Translations under genes and position numbers: made by a program
In this document: positions 56,924 through 64,000 of the stretch, in pieces
Layout: each line of letters starts with the position of its first letter
Position numbering within the stretch: the first letter of the stretch is position 1
NCBI RefSeq assembly: GCF_002234675.1
Contig: NC_019871.2
Coordinates: 14,478,331 to 14,542,330, forward strand
Length of the DNA stretch: 64,000 bases
Direction of reading: 5' to 3'
From: Oryzias latipes
Taxonomy: Eukaryota > Chordata > Actinopteri > Beloniformes > Adrianichthyidae
The notes under the pieces: model-generated
Told to the model about the DNA's origin: nothing
What the model saw: only the letters and a program-made list of their open reading frames with translations
Database searches by the model: none

Positions 56924-59900
56924 TTATGAATACCTCCCTGGTTTAAAGAGTTTTAGAACAATGGCTTCATGAGGATGCACCTCCACTGCGTGCAGAGGTG
57001 TGGTCCCATAGCGGTTCAACCCAGAGCTGGCCACAAACACCCCGGACTCTGGCAGGTTAGGAGCCCATGCGGGGTTCAGAAAGTGAGGCTCTGCTCCAAC
57101 GTTGAGCAGGACAAGGAAGTGCACACAGCCCCAAGAGCGCAAAAAGGCCAGGAGAGGAGGGGACAAAGAAGGGGACACGGTGGAGTTAGAAGAAGAGTTT
57201 GAGGAGGCGTCGAAGGGAAGGAAAGTGAAGCTCCCATACATGAGAGCTTCTTCTATGGCTTTGGAGTGGCTGAGGATGTTAAACAGAGCGACGTTTCCCC
57301 GCTTTGTCTTGTCCATGTTCTAAAATGTGTGGGAATTAAGAGGAAACATGAGAAGATAAATGTCCAGCTTTATGAAAAGTTAGATTCTAAGAAAAACAGC
57401 TGGGATTCTGACTTACCTTGTATGTGTATGACCTAATAATGTCTTTGTTTGGTGAGTTTTTGCTCATAAACTCCCTCTGTGTGAAGAAAAGGCATTAAGA
57501 GATATCTAATGTCTGAAAGGCTTATGCTACATTTACACCTGCCTCCACAACATGCGTTCAAGCAACCACGCCCAATGAAAAAGTCTAGGTAAACGCATGT
57601 AAATATGTGTGTTTCGAGCTTCCACGATCAAAACTGTCGTTCATGCATCACTAAGCAAGTTTTTAAGTCTGTTTTCAAGGTTACGTACAAACGTCCAGCC
57701 ATTGAAAATGCATTGATGGTTAAACCAGTTGAACTTTGACCAATCAAGGACTCCGCTTTGGTAGGGACGCATGGATAGCATCCCTTTTAATTCATGGACG
57801 GCCCAGTGGGAACGTTGTATGCTAAAAGCGCGTTCAAGAACCTGCATTCAGCCTGTTCTTCAGTGAGCATCACACCCCCGGTGTGTACGCAGCATCAGAC
57901 GGAGTTTTACCTGAAATCGCTCAAAGTCTTCATCGTGCTGGATTGCTGGTGAACCCGGCATGGTTATTAGCAACACAAAGAGTAACCTCTTTAACTCATG
58001 AGATGCTTCACCTCCAACCTGCGGGAAACAGTAATAAAAAAAAAAGTGAGGAAAATTGAGCTCAAATATTTGATTCCATGCTTCTTTTTAAAGTGAAATG
58101 CTTTGAGTAATGCTACTTTCGAATACTTTTAAAAAAACAGAAGTAACTTCCGTTTTGGAAAATTTTTCACACCAATTCAACCACAAAAGAATACCCTTCG
58201 ACCGCATGCCCACTTCTCTCTTACAGTCCAGCTAGGCCATGCGTCTTCCTCTTTTATCTGCAGATGTTTCTCTATGGCTTCGGCCACTTCCTGAAAGGAT
58301 GGAGGGCTGCGCGAGTTTGGCAAAATAGAGCGCAGGACCACATTCACCAGAGTAACGTTGCTCTGGCTTGAGTTTAGTGGACGAGGAATGTCCGACGTCT
58401 GTTTTACCATCACAATCCTGAATGAACACAGACACAAACCATTTCCCAAAAAATCTTAAAATGAATTAGGAGGAAACATCTATCCATGTTTACCACCAAG
58501 AGTGTACCTCTCCTCCCCCCGAGTGCTGAATTCCTGAAGCACACCTCTCCACTCCAGCAAGGCCTGAAACGTTCAAAAATTCAGGTTAGAAAAACCCAAT
58601 GTTGGTCAAATTAAAACATTTGTTTGATTGACATACCTCCTCTGAATATGCCACATCTGTGTCACATATAAGAAAACCTGCTACTCCTTGCCCCAACCAG
58701 AAACGCAATGCATCCTGAAGATAAAAAAAATGTTTAAAAGATTTAGCATTTAAAGACGCACTCCAATGAAAATGTTTTAACATGATCTTGTGCCGTTTTC
58801 TCATGATTGTGAATTCATTGTGAATCAGGAGCAGATGCAGAAATGCCATTGAAAAAAAGCTTGTGTCAGTAGTTGGGTGGCCGCAAGCTCCCTGCTCTGC
58901 TCCATTCTTATACATCCACTTGATGACAAATAGATGCGTGTGCGCCTTCATTTTCCTCCTCTGAGCTGACATCTGGCTCAAAATTCAATATTGCTTGCCA
59001 TTTTTGTTGCACTGATTATGTTAGGTTGGGGTTTTGGGAGGCTGTAAATTGGGTGGGCGAGCGTGTAAACCAAGGGATTATGGGAAATGGGGACAGGCTT
59101 ACTCCCTACCACAACTAAGAGGCAAATTTCTGAACTACTGCTGCTGCTGCTCTGCAGAAACTATGTCCTAGAAAACAACAGGTTTTTTTTTTAATTTTGC
59201 CTAAAAATGGCACAACCATCATTAAAAGGGGAACACTTTGAACACTGGGAACACTTTTACAACAGATCAAAAGATGATTGCAGCGAGACCAAGTTTATGA
59301 GAGGAGAGAACATGCTTCACCTGTACAGGGGTTGAATGGTTTGATGGCATGTCTGAGTGTCCTGCTGCTGCATAAAGCTCCAACAGATCTGCTTCACAAA
59401 GATCCATTACCACCTTAAGATCTGCAGGGCAAAAAAACCAAACAGCATTAATCCACACACACACAGACAGACAGACAGAATTCCTGTTTAAACTCACTTG
59501 CTTTGTTACTCTCCATGAGCAGAAGCTGGATCTGAGTGGGTGCATCTGTGAGGTTGGAAATAGACATCCCTTTGTGAAACACACCCTCCAGGATGAGAGC
59601 TCCTATGCCCAAAGATCTGAGGTGAGCCAGCTGCTCACTCACCTCTTCAAAAAGAGGGAAAAAAAGATTCTCATTCATGAACCAGAAAAGCATTTTTTCT
59701 GTGCTTACAGTGACAAAGTTATGTAAAGAAATGTTTTGTGCTACGAAAAGAATACAGACTGCCTAAAAAAAAACATTGAAGTTAATTTAATTTCAACAAT
59801 GAATAAAAAAGATTTAAACCATTACTAATAAAAATGGGAGGATTTATAAACTGTGATGGGGTTGAACAAAACAGTTGTGATAAAAATTGTCCCATTTTAT

Positions 59901-60943
59901 AAATAATTCATGTTTTTTTCACACTTAATTTTTAGGTGAAAGAAGAAATACAAATTACTGTAGCAATTAGCTAACTTTTAGCTATTAATATTTGTATTTT
60001 TATATTCAATGAAATAGTAGCTTTTGTCAGTGGGCACATGCTCATTTGGGCAACCTCTACACCTCAGAAACCCATCATTTTTTTCTAAATAAAATTTTCC
60101 AAATATGCCATGCTTGTGTGCAATAATGCAGAAATAAATATATCATTTGATATGACAATGTTTGAGATAAGCCTGTGAGACACAAAGTGCACTCATTTCA
60201 GACGATCATCCTTTTCTGTTTATTTTATTTTTAATGAAATATATTTTATATTGCATTAACCCATAGTTTGGGTAAATAATTTTTTAAGACTATTAAATAA
60301 GTTTTACTTCTCTTTGTTTAAAAAATCTTTGTTTTATTCTTGTGCAGCAATTTTGTGGCTATTATATCTATGACGTGTTATCTAAATAAGAAAATAATTG
60401 TATGGAATAACCGGTATGCAGATTGTTGTGTGTTTAACAGTTTTTGTAAATCCCATCTTCTGATAAAAGAAATCAAATTAAATCCCCGGTGGAAAACTCT
60501 GAGAACTCAAGAAGTTAGAAGCGGATGAGATGTTTGGTGCGTAAACGGGCAGAAAGTGAGGTGGTGCGCTCACCCGTGGCCCCCTGTGGCCCCTGGGCCT
60601 GCGTCTCCATGTACAGGTCGGCCTGCAGCTGGTAGAACAGCGACTTCTGCCACCATCGCAGACATGTCGCAGAAGGCCGCGGGCTCAACACGATGATCCC
60701 AACGGCGACGGAGAACATCACGATGCATGCAAGCCAGACTGTCAGCACGAGGTAGTGGCGCACTTTCCTCCAACCGGGGCCTCCGGCGGCGGCTTCCAGC
60801 TGCTGCTTGCTCAGGGGCCGCCAGTGCTGAACGGGCTCCGGGTCCGGTTCGAGCAGCGGGGACGTCTCCATGGAGCCACCGCCGCCCAGCAGCCCGGTGC
60901 CCGGGACGCTGCCGTAGCTGGTGTCTGCTGCGTATACGGGCAT
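56924..60943 (-). CDS. slc3a2: SLC3A2/4F2hc-like amino-acid transporter heavy chain, nine exons
   Basis: 4F2hc (CD98 heavy chain) is a type II membrane glycoprotein that pairs with SLC7 light chains and carries them to the plasma membrane. Exons on the - strand: 60943-60574, 59644-59498, 59421-59321, 58714-58637, 58563-58508, 58417-58225, 58018-57911, 57476-57417 and 57319-56924. All are AG/GT bounded and in phase, giving 502 residues. LSKQQLEAAAGGPGW (44-58), the membrane segment (about 63-86) and CLRWWQ (94-99) match the 4F2hc signature. The outer domain is the catalytically dead amylase-like fold: LRSLGIGALIL, LKVVMDL, ALRFWLGQGVAGFLICD, LLFVLLITMPGSP and the closing HPHEAIVLKLF. Sequons are at N154, N200, N266, N271, N412 and N416. 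C94 may form the disulfide to the light chain. It is shorter than SLC3A1 (rBAT) and unlike it at the N-terminus. Which teleost slc3a2 paralogue it is remains unclear. Introns of 77-1,062 bp hold two repeats. Confidence 0.9.
57500..57900. repeat. Decayed terminal-repeat element in the SLC3A2-like gene
   Basis: The left edge TATGCTACATTTACACCTGC and the complement of the right edge GATGCTGCGTACACACCGGG resemble each other and Harbinger-like fish MITE ends. The arms are weak, so this is an old copy. It fills most of the intron between exons 7 and 8. Confidence 0.4.
58740..59240. repeat. Unclassified dispersed repeat, copy 2
   Basis: Longer copy of the repeat at 40660-40980, sharing TTGTGAATCAGGAGCAGATG, CCGCAAGCTCCCTGCTCTG, TCTGAGCTGACATCTGGCTC and GCCATTTTTGTTGCAC. 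It lies in the intron between exons 3 and 4 of the SLC3A2-like gene, and its interior has a CTG run. No ends or coding frame. Confidence 0.6.
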
Positions 60944-61080
60944 CTGCAGGAGGGACGCACAGTCGAGGTGAAACAGAGGCTCGCGGTGTTCTCCGCGTGC
61001 TCCCGCGCACGTGCTCGCTGCAGGTAAATTAGCTGCCTTTTTTGATAGTTGCTCACGAGATTAGACCACGCGGGAAGTGT
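60574..61080 (-). promoter_or_regulatory. slc3a2: CpG-rich 5' region of the SLC3A2-like gene
   Basis: CpG-rich and GC-rich against an AT-rich background, covering coding exon 1 and about 140 bases upstream. This is typical of a housekeeping promoter/first-exon region. No TATA box was seen. The bases just before the start codon read CCCTCCTGCAG on the - strand, which also looks like a splice acceptor, so an upstream non-coding or alternative first exon is possible. Confidence 0.5.
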
Positions 61081-64000
61081 TGGCCGGAGCTTTTCACACG
61101 TTCCTGTTGGTAGAAACCTCAGTTGCATATTTAAGTAACTTATTTGGAAAGTTATGACATTTATGGAAATATACGTTTACTTTTTTTCTCTTAATATCTA
61201 TTAGTTAAACTAGAACTCTTACTCATACAAAAACAAATATTGACAACTTACTCTTTCTAAGATTTGTGGGCTACCATTGACTGAAGAACACAAGGATATC
61301 AAATCAACAAATGTGTCTTTTAAAAAGTAAAAATTGTATTCAACTAATAAAATAAATTCTGTCAATCCAAATTTGGTTATAAAACCATGATGGAAGACTT
61401 AGAGGCCTGCTGCAATGTTTTTTTTTAAATCACAGACAAAGGGATTGTGCCTCTTATCAAATCATGCAGCCTGAAACCCTTGTTACCAAAAATGTCTGGA
61501 TGATCACAATACTATTGATTCTTTTGTTTACCTGGTTCCATAGGTTTTAGACAATAAATTAGTTATATTTTAACTCAGCTCAGTGTGTAAGTAGTTTTTC
61601 TACCATTTACTTTTTACCTATTTCTAAAACAATTATTTAGATAATTATTTCTTAGAATTGGATGATGGATAACTTAGGAGGACCTTAACCTCCATGAACG
61701 GCAGTGGAGCAAATGTGATGGTTAAAGCAAACACAGATTAAGAAGATGCACCATTTAATCAAAATAAAATCTTTGCATAAAGGATTTTTACTTCCCTTCT
61801 GAACATTCTAGTGTAGGATTAAAACACCATTCAAAAGACATGTTATTTTTACTTTTTATAAAGATGCACACAACAAAAGATGTGACGTTACTATTGTTGA
61901 TACTGTTGTTTTTGCGCTGGTGTACAAGGAACAGATTACATAAGAATATTTTTTCTTCCACTGTTCCAATTGTTCAGAGCTTTCAGGAAAGGTTAATAAT
62001 ATTGTGCATTGATTTATCTTTTCTTTTTATTCAACTGGCATGAACAATAAACAATACATAAGAAAATAACCATTGTTAGTCTTCAATTTAAAACAAATGT
62101 TTTCTTAAGTTAACAGTTATTCTACACTTTTTGCAATATTTGTACACAATTAAAAAGCAAGTTAAAACTAGACCTTTTGTGTTGTCCAAATTTACTTACA
62201 CACTTTTCTAAAGGTCCATACCTATTATTTTCCTTGTTAATTTTTTATTTTACAACACATTAAAGAATGCTTCTGATGTTGACATGCACTCAGTTGTGTA
62301 CGAAGAAATTTGACATCTGGATGTCACTATTGTGTTGAAATTCTAGATCTATTTAGTTTATTTGAGGCTTTTAAGTGTTTCAGATAATACATTCAGTACA
62401 TATTACATAGATGTAATAATAGATGGTCTTTGTCTTCATGAAACTTTTCCTTAGCCTGTGCAATTCTCTATTTGTAATTCCTACTGATTCATAACTGTTC
62501 TGGTTAATGTTTCCCTTCTCTCAAACTTTACATTTTTTGAGGATATAAAGGTTTTGCTTGCTCATACTTTTTTTAAATCTTTAAAAATTTCTTGTTGTTT
62601 ATCTATAACAGGTCTGTCGTCTTTTTTTTTCTTAATCACCTAAAAAATTACAAACATATCAGGTGTTTGTACAACTATCTGTGTTGGCTTTAGCCGACAG
62701 CAGTTCCTTTAAACAAAAAACAAAAAAAAGTGTTTTTAAAGCTAAAACTAAACTATTGGTTAACCTGACAGGAATATTAAAGCACACACTCATTAGAAGA
62801 CTTTTGTTCTTTAAACCGTTGCTTTTCCCATCAAGGCACAGCTTAGCTTTTACTCACATTTTCTGCTTTTCTGAGCTCCTGGTCTTCTTCTCCTCCTCTT
62901 CTTTCACTTTATTCTCCACAAATGTCCTTAGCTTTGCCTTGTTACACCAAGTTCAACATCTTTGAGAGATTGGACATGTCAGGAGTGAGGAGGTGAGAAG
63001 CTGGCGCCGTCCAATCAAAGCCCAGCTTCATTAATTAATGCAGAGGTGATGTGTCTCAACACACAACTGCAAGACATTGTGAAGAACCCATGACTGCTAA
63101 AGTAGGCAAGAAAACTTCTGTGACCCTCTGTTGGTATGCAGCTGTGTGTTTGTGTTTAAATGAGTGACAGAACTAACTAACAAGAACTAAAATGCTCGAC
63201 AAATGGCTTTGAGTTCAGTTTTGAACAGAAGATCTAAACTTTGCGACAGGACGTTTAGTTAGGCTGTTGACTGTTTCAAAGGGTTCAAAATTATATTATT
63301 TGTTTACTTTGTGAGCCAAGGTCATATTGTACCCCTAAAGTGCTTTGCAGAGCACATTTAATGAAGTTTAGATGCTGGAAATGTCCCAAAAGGGCCTGCT
63401 AGTGTTTTTCCCCCCACTTTGATCAACTTTTCTGTCACATTGTTGTTTTTGCATCTCATCCCCTGGCTCTTTTCACCTTCCAAGTTTAGGATTTTAGCAA
63501 GTCCTTGTTACATGTACTGCCGTTTTTCTCAGTATATGCAGTCATTAGCCACTGACATGTAAAGCACACTGACCCTGAAATCTCTGCAAACTCTATGTGG
63601 TTTTCTTTTAAAGAGGATTAAAACTATAATCATTTTTGGTAAGAAATAATCTTGTCATGTCATGTGCTGTCTATACTATTACATTTATTATTACAGCAAA
63701 AATGTCATCTGAAAGTCCTTGATAAGGATTTTTTGATACTAACAAAATGGACAAGAATTTCAAGCACTCCCTCCTTGTACATCATCAAAATGGATTTTAA
63801 TATGTTTCCTTTAAAAATAAATTGCGTGTCGCATCCTTTAAGGTTTTAGTTGTAATTTACTCATTTCTCATTTATTTTCCTGTGTCCTGCACCTGTGTTC
63901 TGCCTCAAGAGGGATCAGAAGCAGAGCAGGATCTTTGTCAGTGCTAAAGCCGGTTTTGCATGATAGGGAACCAGTATGCTGATCATTTTTGCAGATATGT
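61081..64000. other. Intergenic sequence, no gene seen
   Basis: AT-rich, no open frame above 100 codons, no recognised domain, RNA gene or repeat family. Confidence 0.55.

Noticed and set aside
58177-58449. SLC3A1 (rBAT) identity for the - strand gene
   Set aside because: The N-terminus, the length of 502 residues and the loss of amylase catalytic motifs match SLC3A2, not the longer SLC3A1.

Overview
This is vertebrate nuclear DNA, almost certainly from a ray-finned (teleost) fish. The genes are intron-split, with GT/AG splice sites and AATAAA signals, and the introns are full of fish-type repeats: Tc1, hAT, Harbinger-like and piggyBac-like elements, L2/CR1 LINE tails and tRNA-derived SINEs. 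I cannot name the species. A percomorph, perhaps medaka-like, is my guess from the repeats.

Three protein-coding genes are supported. (1) A complete calmodulin gene on the + strand, six coding exons from 6809 to 16428, encodes the canonical 149-residue protein. (2) A prostanoid receptor gene on the + strand has two coding exons, 29671-30471 and 52471-52716, separated by a 22-kb intron. Its 348 residues best fit the prostacyclin (IP) receptor, Ptgir. (3) An SLC3A2/4F2hc-like amino-acid-transporter heavy chain lies on the - strand, nine exons from 60943 down to 56924, 502 residues. From memory, human CALM3 and PTGIR are neighbours on 19q13.32, which supports naming the first two genes calm3 and ptgir. 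All exon junctions keep the reading frame, so all three genes look intact.

Layout: 1-1450 is a very G-rich, repeat-bearing stretch; 1451-6560 is intergenic with hAT, SINE, LINE and MITE relics; 6561-18180 is the calmodulin gene, whose first intron holds a stack of nested DNA transposons (8329-11266) and whose second intron holds a hAT-like element with a perfect 8-bp target duplication; 18200-29000 is mostly unique intergenic sequence; 29017-55811 is ptgir with a non-coding first exon, a perfect 21-bp inverted repeat in its 5' intron, and a large coding intron carrying an L2-type LINE end, a SINE, two Tc1 relics, a piggyBac-like MITE, a long AT microsatellite and a 1.25-kb element with very long inverted repeats. 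ptgir and the SLC3A2-like gene are convergent, with candidate polyA signals about 1 kb apart. From 61050 to the end I see no gene.

The three genes do not form a functional unit. Calmodulin is a cytosolic calcium sensor, Ptgir a surface receptor expected to couple to Gs, and the SLC3A2-like protein a type II membrane chaperone for light-chain amino-acid transporters. No novel gene system is evident. The most unusual structures are the long inverted-repeat element in the ptgir intron, the nested transposon stack with a recoverable empty site elsewhere in the window, and the G-rich tandem-repeat block at the left end.
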